Assembly (NCBI GenBank): GCA_030647265.1
Contig: JAUSJM010000018.1
Location: 1 to 34,236 of the forward strand
DNA length: 34,236 bases
Source: a bacterium
Lineage (GTDB): Bacteria; Patescibacteriota; Microgenomatia; Daviesbacterales; UBA10151
Direction: 5' to 3'
The notes beneath the pieces are model-generated. The model did not search any database. It worked only from the letters and a program-made list of their open reading frames with translations, and had not been told where the DNA came from. Shown here in pieces: positions 7,831 through 16,685 of the stretch. Each line of letters opens with the position of its first letter. Within the stretch, counting starts at the first letter, position 1. The position numbers and the translations under genes were made by a program.

Positions 7831-9132
7831 ATGAGGATAGCTATTTTAGGAGCTGGCTTTACGGGACTTACTGCGGCGTTAAGGCTTACCCAACAGGGGC
7901 ATGAAGTGGCTGTGTTCGAAAAAGAGTCCCAGGTGGGCGGCTTAGCCGTTGGTTTTAGTAAGCCGGAATGGGAGTGGACCTTAGAAAAAGCTTACCATCA
8001 TTGGTTTACCAGTGACGATTATGCTTTAAATTTAGCTAAAGAGTTAAATTACCCGGTAATAGTGAAACAACCACAAACCAATGTTTTTGTGGACAACAAA
8101 TCTTTGCCTTTTGACTCGCCGCTCTCAATTCTAAGGTTTCCTTATCTGCCTTTTGTGGACCGGATCCGGATGGGACTGGCCGCTTTTTACATGAAACTCA
8201 CTCCCCGCTACCAAAAATTTGAAGGCCAAAAAGCTCTTCCCTGGATCAGGAAATATATGGGTGAAAAAGCAACTAAGCTCGTTTGGGAACCTTTATTTAC
8301 CGGCAAATTCGGAGATTATAAAGACAACATTGCCTTAACGTGGTTTTGGTCCCGCATTAAAAAAAGAACCTTTAAATTAGCTTACCCCCAAGGTGGCTTT
8401 CAAAGTTTTGCGGACAGGTTAGCTCAGGAAATAGAAAATCTGGGTGGAAAAATATTACTTAATACTGAGATTTCAGGTCTTACTAGTGGTGAGAATAAAA
8501 TTAGTCTTACCATCAACCACAAACCATCAACTACCCACCAATTTGATAAAGTGATTGTTACCCTACCTTCTCCCATCTTTACTAAAATTACCTCTGGCTT
8601 ACCCCATGATTACATCCAAAGGATCTCCTCTATCCCTCACCTTCATGCTCTTAATTTAATTCTCATTTTAAAAAAGCCTTTTTTAGGTGACATTTACTGG
8701 CTAAACGTCACTGATACTTCTTTCCCTTTTTTGGTTTTAGCCGAGCATACTAACTTTATGGACTCGAAATATTATGGTAACCACCATATTCTTTATATCG
8801 GCAATTACTTGCCATCCGACCACCCTTATCTGAAAATGACCGCCACACAACTGCTTCAGATTTTTGATCCTTTCTTAAAACAGATTAATCCAACCTACCA
8901 CTCGTCTCTTATCACTTCCCACTTATTTCTCTCCCTTTTTGCTCAACCTATCGTCACCGCTGACTATCCCAACCTTATCCCCACCATGGAAACACCCATA
9001 AAAAATGTCTACCTGGCTAATATGGACATGGTCTATCCTTGGGACCGTCAAACCAACTATGCCATGGAGATGGGAGAAAAAGTGGCGCGAAGCGCCATCC
9101 TGAGCGAACGGAGTGAGTCGAAGGATCTATAA
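7831..9132 (+). CDS. NAD(P)/FAD-dependent oxidoreductase (amine oxidase/protoporphyrinogen oxidase-like)
   Basis: N-terminal MRIAILGAGFTGLTAALRLTQQGHEVAVFEKESQVGG dinucleotide-binding motif. Confidence 0.9.
   Translation: MRIAILGAGFTGLTAALRLTQQGHEVAVFEKESQVGGLAVGFSKPEWEWTLEKAYHHWFTSDDYALNLAKELNYPVIVKQPQTNVFVDNKSLPFDSPLSILRFPYLPFVDRIRMGLAAFYMKLTPRYQKFEGQKALPWIRKYMGEKATKLVWEPLFTGKFGDYKDNIALTWFWSRIKKRTFKLAYPQGGFQSFADRLAQEIENLGGKILLNTEISGLTSGENKISLTINHKPSTTHQFDKVIVTLPSPIFTKITSGLPHDYIQRISSIPHLHALNLILILKKPFLGDIYWLNVTDTSFPFLVLAEHTNFMDSKYYGNHHILYIGNYLPSDHPYLKMTATQLLQIFDPFLKQINPTYHSSLITSHLFLSLFAQPIVTADYPNLIPTMETPIKNVYLANMDMVYPWDRQTNYAMEMGEKVARSAILSERSESKDL
8509..8540 (+). repeat. Heptameric degenerate tandem repeat
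   Basis: ACCATCA ACCACAA ACCATCA ACTACCC ACCA; in frame, encodes INHKPSTTHQ. Confidence 0.6.
9084..9126 (+). repeat. Dispersed CCTGAGC..GTCGAAGG repeat at the 3' end of an ORF, with an adjacent GGCGC-GAA-GCGCC hairpin
   Basis: ATCCTGAGCGAACGGAGTGAGTCGAAGGAT (9097-9126); related copies at 25641-25668 and 34175-34193. Confidence 0.75.
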
Positions 9133-9137
9133 AAACC

Positions 9138-10844
9138 ATGTCACTTTTGAAAATTAAAACTGAATTTACTTTTATAGTTCTACTTCTCTTCGCAGGAGGT
9201 TTTCTTAGGTTCTATAATCTTAATTGGGATTCTGGGCATTATTTCCATCCCGATGAAAGAAATATTGCCAGTACTGTCTCCAGAATCCATTTTTTTGATA
9301 ATCTGGACCCCCAATTTTTTGCTTATGGGGGCCTGACTATTTATCTTTACCGGGTCTCCGGAGATTTATTGGTAAAGTTTACCCACAATCCTGCCTGGGT
9401 TTCTGACTGGGGACAAATTAATCAGTTAGGAAGATTTTTCTCCGCTCTTTTTTCCACCCTCACCATTATTCCCCTCTATCTTTTAGCTAAAAAGAGTTTT
9501 AATAAAGAGACGGCTCTGCTTTCTGCCCTGGTTTTTACCTTTGCTGCCGGCTCTATCCAAACAGCTCACTTTGATACCACCGAGGGTATTCTGGCTCTTC
9601 TGGCAGTTTCCCTGGCCTTGTTTTCCATAGATTTTTTGGGAAAACCCGGAATTAAAAATATAGTCTGGGCAGCAGGAATTTTGGGGCTTTCTGCTGCAGC
9701 AAAAACCACCGCTGCCTCCTATATCATTTTTCCTTTGACAGCCTTTTTATTTTTTATTCTCTCTAAAAAAAAGTTTCTTCAAGCCGGTTTTTTTCTGCTC
9801 ATACTTTTCATTTTAGGAGCTGTAGTTTTTACCATCCTTTCCCCCTACACCTTCCTTTCTTGGGATAAGTTTCTAGAATCCATGAGGTATGAGTCCGGAG
9901 TAGCTACTGGTTCTCTAGCAGTTCCCTATACTTTACAGTTTGACCACACTATCCCCTATCTTTTCCAACTCCAAAATCTCCTTTGGCAAATAGGGCCCCT
10001 GGCCCTTTTTATTATTCCAGGAATCCTTCTTACTATCTGGGAAGGGGTGAGGAAAAGGGATCTTAAACTGATAGTACTTCTTTCTTTCCCTCTGGTTTAT
10101 TTTGCTTATGTGGGAACCTGGCATACTAAATTTATCCGCTACATGATGCCAGTGATTCCTTTCTTTATTATTTTTGCCAGCTTCTTTTTATATCGCTTTG
10201 CTCAAGCCCTTCATCATAGTGCCCACCAGGTCCATCAACTGCCCCATCTGCTAGTTTATTTCTTAAGGGTTATTTCCTCTACCTGGAAAGTGATGATAGT
10301 TGTCTTGATTACCCTCAGTATTCTTTGGGGCTTAGCCATTTTTTCCATCTATACCAGGGAACAAACCAGAATTAGTGCTTCCCTCTGGATTTACAGCCAT
10401 ATCAGGGAGGGGAGTATTATCTATAATGAGCACTGGGATGATGGTTTACCCCTCCCTCTTAAGAATCTTGATCCAAACCTTTATCAAACCGAGTCTCTAA
10501 CCATTTATGATGCAGATAACGGGGAAAAGCTTGATTATTATGCCCAAAAACTATCCTCCGGAGATTACATTATCTTAGGCAGTAGAAGACTTTATGGAAC
10601 TTTAATTAATTTATCGGAAAAATACCCTCTCACCAGCAAATATTACCAGCTGTTGTTTTCAGGCCAACTTGGTTACCAAAAGGTAGCAGAATTCTCTTCC
10701 TACCCTTCCCTTTTGGGCTGGGAAGTTAATGATGATTTAAGTGAAGAAACTTTTCAAGTCTACGATCACCCCAAAGTCATAATTTTTAAAAATACAAGCA
10801 GACTAACTGCTGATGACTATTTGCAAATCCTCGGCAATGATTAA
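9138..10844 (+). CDS. GT39-like integral membrane glycosyltransferase
   Basis: Multi-TM; N-terminal GGFLRFYNLNWDSGHYFHPDERNIAS with the acidic loop motif after TM1. Confidence 0.85.
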   Translation: MSLLKIKTEFTFIVLLLFAGGFLRFYNLNWDSGHYFHPDERNIASTVSRIHFFDNLDPQFFAYGGLTIYLYRVSGDLLVKFTHNPAWVSDWGQINQLGRFFSALFSTLTIIPLYLLAKKSFNKETALLSALVFTFAAGSIQTAHFDTTEGILALLAVSLALFSIDFLGKPGIKNIVWAAGILGLSAAAKTTAASYIIFPLTAFLFFILSKKKFLQAGFFLLILFILGAVVFTILSPYTFLSWDKFLESMRYESGVATGSLAVPYTLQFDHTIPYLFQLQNLLWQIGPLALFIIPGILLTIWEGVRKRDLKLIVLLSFPLVYFAYVGTWHTKFIRYMMPVIPFFIIFASFFLYRFAQALHHSAHQVHQLPHLLVYFLRVISSTWKVMIVVLITLSILWGLAIFSIYTREQTRISASLWIYSHIREGSIIYNEHWDDGLPLPLKNLDPNLYQTESLTIYDADNGEKLDYYAQKLSSGDYIILGSRRLYGTLINLSEKYPLTSKYYQLLFSGQLGYQKVAEFSSYPSLLGWEVNDDLSEETFQVYDHPKVIIFKNTSRLTADDYLQILGND

Positions 10845-12405
10845 AGTTCCCTTTAAACTGGAATACTTACTACTTGCTGCTATTTTAATACTAGGGTTAT
10901 TCCTTCGTCTTTACAAACTCGATGCAGTTCCCGCTGGGTTTTTTGCCGATGAGGCCTCTATAGGCTATAACGCTTTTACCATCCTTACTCAAGGAAAAGA
11001 TGAGCATGGTATTCCTCATCCTATTTTCTTTAAAGCTTTTGGAGAGTATAAAAATCCCCTGCAGATTTATTCCACAGTTCCTTTCGTAGCCCTCTTTGGC
11101 CTAAATGAGTTTTCCGTCCGTCTTGCCTCAGTAGTCTATGGAGTTTTAGGGATACTGGCCCTTTTTTTATTAGTCCGGGAGCTCTTTCCCCAACAAGAAG
11201 GGGAAATGATAGCCCTCTTGTCTGCCTTCTTTTTAGCCATCTCACCCTGGCATATCCATATAAGCCGGGTGGCTTTGGAAGGAATTGCAGCTTTTGTCTT
11301 TTTTACCACTCTGGCTGTCTATTTTTTCCTCAAATCTAAAAACTCTCCCCTCTACCTGCTCCTCAGTGTTATAACCTTTACTGTTAGTCTCTACAGCTAT
11401 TTTCCGGCCCGGGTTTTTGTACCCTTACTGACTCTAAGTCTGGCCTTTTTATACCGCAGATTTTTCCTAAAACATCGAGTTCATACCATGGCAGGCCTCT
11501 TCATATTATTCCTATTGATTTTCCCCTTTTTCCAAGCTCTTGCTTCTCCTTCCGGCTGGGCCAGATGGGAACAAGTGAGTATTTTCTCTCAACCTCCTGC
11601 TTCCAAAACTGCCACCCAGCACATCATAAAAAACTATTTTAGCCATTTCTCCCCTGACTTCCTCTTTTTGAAAGGAGACATTGGTATGCCGGGGAGTTTT
11701 ATCACCCGCCACTCTGTAAAAGGCATCGGTGAGCTTTATCTTTTTCAGCTGCCACTCACCCTTCTAGGTATTGTTTTTATTATCAAGAATAAACAAAAAG
11801 CGACTCTCTTTCTTTTAGGAGTGTGGCTTGTTTTGTACCCTTTAGGAAGTGCTTTTACTGTTGATGAGAGTGCTCGAGCTACCAGATCAATTATTGGGGT
11901 TATCCCTTGGCAGATTCTTTCTGCGGCTGGCTTATTTTATCTTCTGACTCTTTTTAGCAAAAATTTTATTAAAATTCTCCTGACCTTCCTTTTGACTGTA
12001 ATTATTTTCCTTTCTTTTCAAATCTTCCTGCAGAAATACTTCCAGGACTATCCTCTTTATTCTTCAGACTATTGGGGATGGCAGTATGGACCCAAAGAGA
12101 TCATGGGTTACTTTCTAAGCCACAAAGATAATTTTGACGATCTTTATCTAAGCGGGGAGTTTAACGCCCCGGAGATCTTTTTAAAATTTTATGATCCCGG
12201 GGGGAAGTGTTTGAATAAATGCCGTATCGGGAACTTAACCAGCTATAACCCTGCCCGAAAACAGCTCTTTGCTGTGAGTTCAAAAGATCTGTCCAATTCT
12301 CCTTTGAGAAACTATTTTGATATTTACCAAACTATTTATTATCCCAATAAAAATCCAGCTTTCTATCTTGGAGAAATTCATCCTAACAATTCCTTATCTC
12401 TTTGA
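10837..12405 (+). CDS. GT39/ArnT-like integral membrane glycosyltransferase
   Basis: LILGLFLRLYKLDAVPAGFFADEASIGYNAF; multi-TM; start overlaps the upstream stop (track 10813). Confidence 0.85.
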   Translation: MIKVPFKLEYLLLAAILILGLFLRLYKLDAVPAGFFADEASIGYNAFTILTQGKDEHGIPHPIFFKAFGEYKNPLQIYSTVPFVALFGLNEFSVRLASVVYGVLGILALFLLVRELFPQQEGEMIALLSAFFLAISPWHIHISRVALEGIAAFVFFTTLAVYFFLKSKNSPLYLLLSVITFTVSLYSYFPARVFVPLLTLSLAFLYRRFFLKHRVHTMAGLFILFLLIFPFFQALASPSGWARWEQVSIFSQPPASKTATQHIIKNYFSHFSPDFLFLKGDIGMPGSFITRHSVKGIGELYLFQLPLTLLGIVFIIKNKQKATLFLLGVWLVLYPLGSAFTVDESARATRSIIGVIPWQILSAAGLFYLLTLFSKNFIKILLTFLLTVIIFLSFQIFLQKYFQDYPLYSSDYWGWQYGPKEIMGYFLSHKDNFDDLYLSGEFNAPEIFLKFYDPGGKCLNKCRIGNLTSYNPARKQLFAVSSKDLSNSPLRNYFDIYQTIYYPNKNPAFYLGEIHPNNSLSL

Positions 12406-12432
12406 TATAATCAAAACAGATTCAATTTTTAA

Positions 12433-14577
12433 ATGTTTACTTCAGACCTTTTATATATCTTTCAATGGTGGATTATCCTTTTTTCTTTAGGGCTGATTTT
12501 TTTCCCTCTCACTTCTCTCCTTTTTAAATCCTTTTTTGATAAAGGTTATATCTTTTCTAAAATCTTAGGAGTATTACTGCTCAGTTATTCTATTTGGCTT
12601 TTAGGAAGTTTAAAAATCCTCAACTTCAGTGTTATTTCTCTGCTGATAGTTTTAGCCTTATTTTTAGTTGTTAATACCTATCTGGCCTACCAGAGGAAAA
12701 CTTCAGAGGCAGTTTTACCAAACCTGAAATTATTTATCTTTGAGGAGGTTCTTTTTACCTTTGGGCTCATCTTTTGGGCCTGGGTGAGGGGTCATGAACC
12801 CTCCATTCATGGTTTGGAAAAGTTTATGGATTTTGGCTTTATCAACTCCATTCTTCGAGCTGATTATTTTCCACCCAAAGATCTTTGGCTGACCCCGGAT
12901 TCTATCAACTATTACTATTTTGGACATTTGGTAACAGCAGTGTTGACCAAACTTTCCGGCATTGATTCCATTATTACCTATAATCTGATGTTAGCTACTC
13001 TTTTTGGTTTAACGCTGGCTGCTTCTTTTTCTCTCGGGGCTAACCTTTACCACAAGTTCACAGTTCACAGTTCACGGTTCACAGTTTTAGCAGGCCTTCT
13101 TAGCTCTTTTCTGGTCACCCTGGGAGGGAACCTTCATACCATCTATGCCTTTTTTCAAACTTATACTCCTGCCGACCAAGCAGTACCTTTTTGGACCCTT
13201 CCTCTAAAGTGGAACTTTTCCGGTTACTGGTATCCCAATGCCACCAGGTTTATCCCCTTCACCATCCACGAGTTTCCTCTCTATTCTTTTGTAGTAGCAG
13301 ATTTACATGGCCATGTCCTGGGTATCCCCTTTATTCTCCTAGCCCTGGCTCTTTTGCTTGTTATTTTCTTCTCCTCCAAACTGCATATTACTCACTACTT
13401 ACTACTTTCACTTCTTATAGCCACTTTTTTGATGACCAACGTTTTAGACGGGCCGATTTATTTATTGGTCATCTTTTTGGTGCTCCTTATGAAAGAAAAA
13501 CAAACCTTGAAGTGGGGTAAAGCCTTTTCAGAAAGCATCCAATCTATGGTAATTATCGTTTTACTGACAGCTGTTTTTTCCCTCCCTTTCTGGCTGGCTT
13601 TTAAACCCTTTGCCTCGGGAGTGGGAGTGCTTTGTGCTCCCCAGTTCTTAGTCAACCGGGGACATCTCGGACCTTTCTTATTTGAAGCTAATCATTGTGC
13701 CCGTTCTCCCCTTTGGATGCTGGCAATACTTTGGGGCTTTCCCTACTTCGTGCTGTTTGGTTTTCTTACCTTTGTTCTCCCTACTAAAAAATTCCTTCAC
13801 TCCATCTTTAGAAAATTACCATCTACCATCTACCATCTACCATCTACAGATTTGCTAGTTCTCACTCTGATCCTCTCTGCCACCATCCTCATCTTCATCC
13901 CTGAGTTTTTCTATGCCAAAGATATCTATCCTGCCCACTACCGGGCTAATACTGTTTTTAAGTTTGGTTACCAAGCCTTTATTATCTTAGGTCTGATATC
14001 TGGTTACATGATCACTAGAATTCTTACCCTTCCTAATAAAACTTTACGCTTCACCCTTTACGCTACACCCTTATTTCTACTTTTTTCCCTGGTAGCCATT
14101 TATCCTAATTTTGCCGTTAACTCCTTCTATGGAGAGCTAAAGACTTACCAAGGACTTGATGGCTTAAGTTACTTAAGTGAGTTATATCCAGCAGATTACC
14201 AGGCAATTCTTTGGCTGAGCCAAAACGTTCCGGGCCAACCGGTTATTTTGGAAGCCCAGGGAGATTCCTACACTGATTATGCCCGGATCTCTTCCAACAC
14301 CGGTCTGCCTACAATAATTGGCTGGCCGGTTCATGAGTGGCTGTGGAGAGGTTCTTATGATGAAGCAGGCAAAAGATCTACTGAAGTCACAATCCTATAT
14401 GAAAGCCAAGACTCAGAGGCCACTAAAAACCTGCTTAAAAAATATAACGTTTCATATGTTTATATTGGAGATTTAGAAAGACAAAAATATCCTAATTTAA
14501 ATGAAACAAAGTTCCAAACCCTGGGAAAAGTGATCTTCCAATCAGGAAACACCAGAATCTACCAGATAAACCCTTAA
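12433..14577 (+). CDS. DUF2298 (Chlor_Arch_YYY) family membrane protein
   Basis: PDSINYYYFGHLVTAVLTKLSGI, FSGYWYPNATRFIPFTIHEFPLYSFVVADLHGHVLGIPF, KDIYPAHYRANTVFKFGYQAFI. Confidence 0.88.
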   Translation: MFTSDLLYIFQWWIILFSLGLIFFPLTSLLFKSFFDKGYIFSKILGVLLLSYSIWLLGSLKILNFSVISLLIVLALFLVVNTYLAYQRKTSEAVLPNLKLFIFEEVLFTFGLIFWAWVRGHEPSIHGLEKFMDFGFINSILRADYFPPKDLWLTPDSINYYYFGHLVTAVLTKLSGIDSIITYNLMLATLFGLTLAASFSLGANLYHKFTVHSSRFTVLAGLLSSFLVTLGGNLHTIYAFFQTYTPADQAVPFWTLPLKWNFSGYWYPNATRFIPFTIHEFPLYSFVVADLHGHVLGIPFILLALALLLVIFFSSKLHITHYLLLSLLIATFLMTNVLDGPIYLLVIFLVLLMKEKQTLKWGKAFSESIQSMVIIVLLTAVFSLPFWLAFKPFASGVGVLCAPQFLVNRGHLGPFLFEANHCARSPLWMLAILWGFPYFVLFGFLTFVLPTKKFLHSIFRKLPSTIYHLPSTDLLVLTLILSATILIFIPEFFYAKDIYPAHYRANTVFKFGYQAFIILGLISGYMITRILTLPNKTLRFTLYATPLFLLFSLVAIYPNFAVNSFYGELKTYQGLDGLSYLSELYPADYQAILWLSQNVPGQPVILEAQGDSYTDYARISSNTGLPTIIGWPVHEWLWRGSYDEAGKRSTEVTILYESQDSEATKNLLKKYNVSYVYIGDLERQKYPNLNETKFQTLGKVIFQSGNTRIYQINP
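13055..13086 (+). repeat. Heptameric tandem repeat AGTTCAC x4 (in ORF)
   Basis: AGTTCAC AGTTCAC AGTTCAC GGTTCAC AGTT; encodes FTVHSSRFTV. Confidence 0.9.
13818..13847 (+). repeat. Heptameric tandem repeat ACCATCT x4 (in ORF)
   Basis: Four perfect ACCATCT units; encodes LPSTIYHLPST. Confidence 0.92.
14042..14069 (+). repeat. Heptameric degenerate tandem repeat (in ORF)
   Basis: CTTTACG CTTCACC CTTTACG CTACACC. Confidence 0.75.
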
Positions 14578-14654
14578 AGTTCTTCTATTTCTTCCAAAGG
14601 ATAAATCCAGATTTGGACTGTTCTTTGTCTAATGGGATTTTTACCAGCAAAGAA
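14574..14654 (-). pseudogene. 3'-terminal fragment of a YjbQ-family gene (duplicate of the 3' end of the gene at 15020-15556)
   Basis: Minus strand reads FAGKNPIRQRTVQIWIYPLEEIEEL*; 50-bp perfect identity 14596-14645 = 15045-15094. Confidence 0.9.
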
Positions 14655-14696
14655 TATTACATCCTTCATATGTGCTTTGTGTTACAATTTAGTAGT

Positions 14697-14831
14697 ATGA
14701 ATCCTAAGGTTGTTACTAAGGCCAGAGAATACACTAAAAAACATCCTAAAAAAGCTGCTCTGATTAAGCGGGCAGTTAAGCGTGGTCTCAAAGAATATGG
14801 CGAAACCTTCAAACTTCTTGCCAACTCCTGA
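14697..14831 (+). CDS. Small basic protein, candidate antitoxin of a Doc module
   Basis: 44 aa MNPKVVTKAREYTKKHPKKAALIKRAVKRGLKEYGETFKLLANS; TGTTACAAT -10-like box just upstream; immediately precedes the Doc remnant. Confidence 0.6.
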   Translation: MNPKVVTKAREYTKKHPKKAALIKRAVKRGLKEYGETFKLLANS

Positions 14832-14833
14832 AA

Positions 14834-15028
14834 GCAAATGGTAATAAAAGAATTGCAGTTATGTCCTTAATAGTCTTTCTCTACATAAATAATAAGTGGA
14901 TTTCTGTTCATCCTGTCGATCTATACAAATTAGCCTGCGAAGTTTCCGAGTCCTCTCCCTCTATAAAAGCCAGTCAGCTAAAGAGTATTGAGAAATTTGT
15001 TGAAGAATCTACCTCTTACCTAGTCTAA
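14834..15028 (+). pseudogene. C-terminal remnant of a Doc (Fic/Doc family) toxin gene
   Basis: Open frame ANGNKRIAVMSLIVFLYINNKWISVHPVDLYKLACEVSESSPSIKASQLKSIEKFVEESTSYLV*; contains the NGNKR core, but the upstream HxF half-motif and N-terminal half are absent. Confidence 0.75.
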
Positions 15029-15556
15029 CATCTCAACCTCTTCTAAAGGATAAATCCAGATTTGGACTGTTCTTTGTCTAATGGGATTTTTACCTGTTCC
15101 ATCCCTGCCATCAAACTCCAAAGCTGCCACCTCCTGATATTTTCCCAGCACAGGCTTATTGTCTTGGATAGGAATAAACACAGAAGGGTGACCATAAAGC
15201 ATCGATCTGATATGGGAAGGAGCATTGTAGTCTTCATCGATCTCATTACAATATGGGTTATCCTGACAACGGTGAGTATAATCACAGGTAGGATAGGTGA
15301 AACCCTCTTTTTTAGCCTGCCAAGCTCTTCTGTCTGTGGGTACTAAATGAAAGGCAAAATTGAGCATGTCTTTTAGTAAATTGGGCTCAGAAATTTCCTG
15401 GATCACTACCGTTAGGGTGGTATGTTTGGAGTTTACCACCACCAAACCTTGTTTAACTTTGGACTTTTTAACAGCTTTTTTTACTTCATCGGTAAGGTTT
15501 TTAAAGTGGGCATAATCTGTGGAAGGAAACTTGATCTCTTTAAGGTAAGCTTTCAT
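15020..15556 (-). CDS. YjbQ/UPF0047 family protein
   Basis: GLVVVNSKHTTLTVVIQEISEPNLLKDM...GKYQEVAALEFDGRDG...RTVQIWIY. Confidence 0.9.
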   Translation of the reverse strand: MKAYLKEIKFPSTDYAHFKNLTDEVKKAVKKSKVKQGLVVVNSKHTTLTVVIQEISEPNLLKDMLNFAFHLVPTDRRAWQAKKEGFTYPTCDYTHRCQDNPYCNEIDEDYNAPSHIRSMLYGHPSVFIPIQDNKPVLGKYQEVAALEFDGRDGTGKNPIRQRTVQIWIYPLEEVEMLD

Positions 15557-15574
15557 ACAATAAATTCCATTTTA

Positions 15575-16606
15575 CTACTTTTTCCTGGTCACTAAAAAGT
15601 CTGCCATTTGAGAAAGCAACTCTTTATGATTTGGAGAAATTACCATCTTTTTAATCACCTCTTTGGCTTCATTAACCAGCTCCTCTGCCCTGCTTTGAGA
15701 ATACTCCAAAGCCCCGGTGCTTATAAAGATCATCTTAATTTGCTCCAACTGGGCGGCACCAATTTGACCTTTACCGTAATATTTACTCAACACAGTTCTT
15801 TGCTTAGGTGAAGCATGTTTCAAAGCATAAATAATAAGCAAGGTGTTTTTTCCCTCCTCAATATCCGAAGTCACCGATTTTCCTAAGGTCTTTTCATCCC
15901 CAAAGACACCTAAGATATCATCCTGAATCTGAAAAGCTATCCCTAAAGCCTCACCAAATTTTCTCAAATGATCCAAAAATACAAGGTCTGTTCCGGCTAG
16001 AATTGCCCCCAACTGTAGAGGCCCCACTAGGGTGTAAAAAGCAGTTTTTAATAAAAATATCTTTAAGGCATCTTCCTCTGTCCCCTCTCCTAAATGGGGA
16101 ATCTCCACATCTAACATTTCTCCTAAAGCAGTTTGGATCGTGGAATTAGCAAAGCAGAGAATTGCCTGATTTTTTTTCTTGGCAGGAATATCAGATTCAG
16201 AAATTAATTTAAAGGCCAGAAAAAAGCCGATATCTCCCAGACAAATAGTTTGAGAAACACCATAATGGTTACCACCTAAAGCCTGATAAATAGTTGGCTT
16301 CCCTCTTCTTATAGGACTTTGATCAATAATATCATCGTGGGCCAAAATTGCAGTCTGGAAGATTTCAAAGGCCACAGCCGCCTTGAGGATATCCGCATTT
16401 TCCTTCCCTCCCGCCATCTCGTATCCCAGTTTAACCAAAGCTCCTCTTAGCCTTTTTCCTCCTTCTGAAGCCTGGATAAAAGCTTTATTCAAACCTATAA
16501 GTTTGGGGCTCACTGAGGCTACTTCCTTACTCCACTCAGCAAAGAACTTCTCCATCTCCTCATTAATTTCAGAAGCTGAAGTTTTTAAATAACTTTGAAA
16601 GTCCAT
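15575..16606 (-). CDS. Polyprenyl synthetase family protein (GGPP/FPP-type trans-prenyltransferase)
   Basis: GGKRLRGALVKL, AHDDIIDQSPIRRGKPT (first DDxxD-like), GIAFQIQDDILGVFGD (second). Confidence 0.95.
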   Translation of the reverse strand: MDFQSYLKTSASEINEEMEKFFAEWSKEVASVSPKLIGLNKAFIQASEGGKRLRGALVKLGYEMAGGKENADILKAAVAFEIFQTAILAHDDIIDQSPIRRGKPTIYQALGGNHYGVSQTICLGDIGFFLAFKLISESDIPAKKKNQAILCFANSTIQTALGEMLDVEIPHLGEGTEEDALKIFLLKTAFYTLVGPLQLGAILAGTDLVFLDHLRKFGEALGIAFQIQDDILGVFGDEKTLGKSVTSDIEEGKNTLLIIYALKHASPKQRTVLSKYYGKGQIGAAQLEQIKMIFISTGALEYSQSRAEELVNEAKEVIKKMVISPNHKELLSQMADFLVTRKK

Positions 16607-16673
16607 GTAATCGTAAATTTAGCATAGAAATTTAGGTTTTACCACCTCTGCTAACACTATCTCAGACTTGTTG

Positions 16674-16679
16674 TATAAT
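16674..16679 (+). promoter_or_regulatory. Extended -10 box (TGTATAAT) 6 nt before the ATG of the IPK gene
   Basis: TTGTATAATTCACCCATG. Confidence 0.6.
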
Positions 16680-16685
16680 TCACCC

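Noticed and set aside
14613-14696. N-terminal extension of ORF 14613..14831 (MDCSLSNGIFTSKEYYILHMCFVLQFSS)
   Set aside because: It is the antisense reading of the YjbQ 3' fragment (the same MDCSLSNGIF also appears at 15062); the real small ORF probably starts at 14697.
15062-15346. Plus-strand ORF inside the YjbQ gene
   Set aside because: Antisense shadow of a well-supported CDS.
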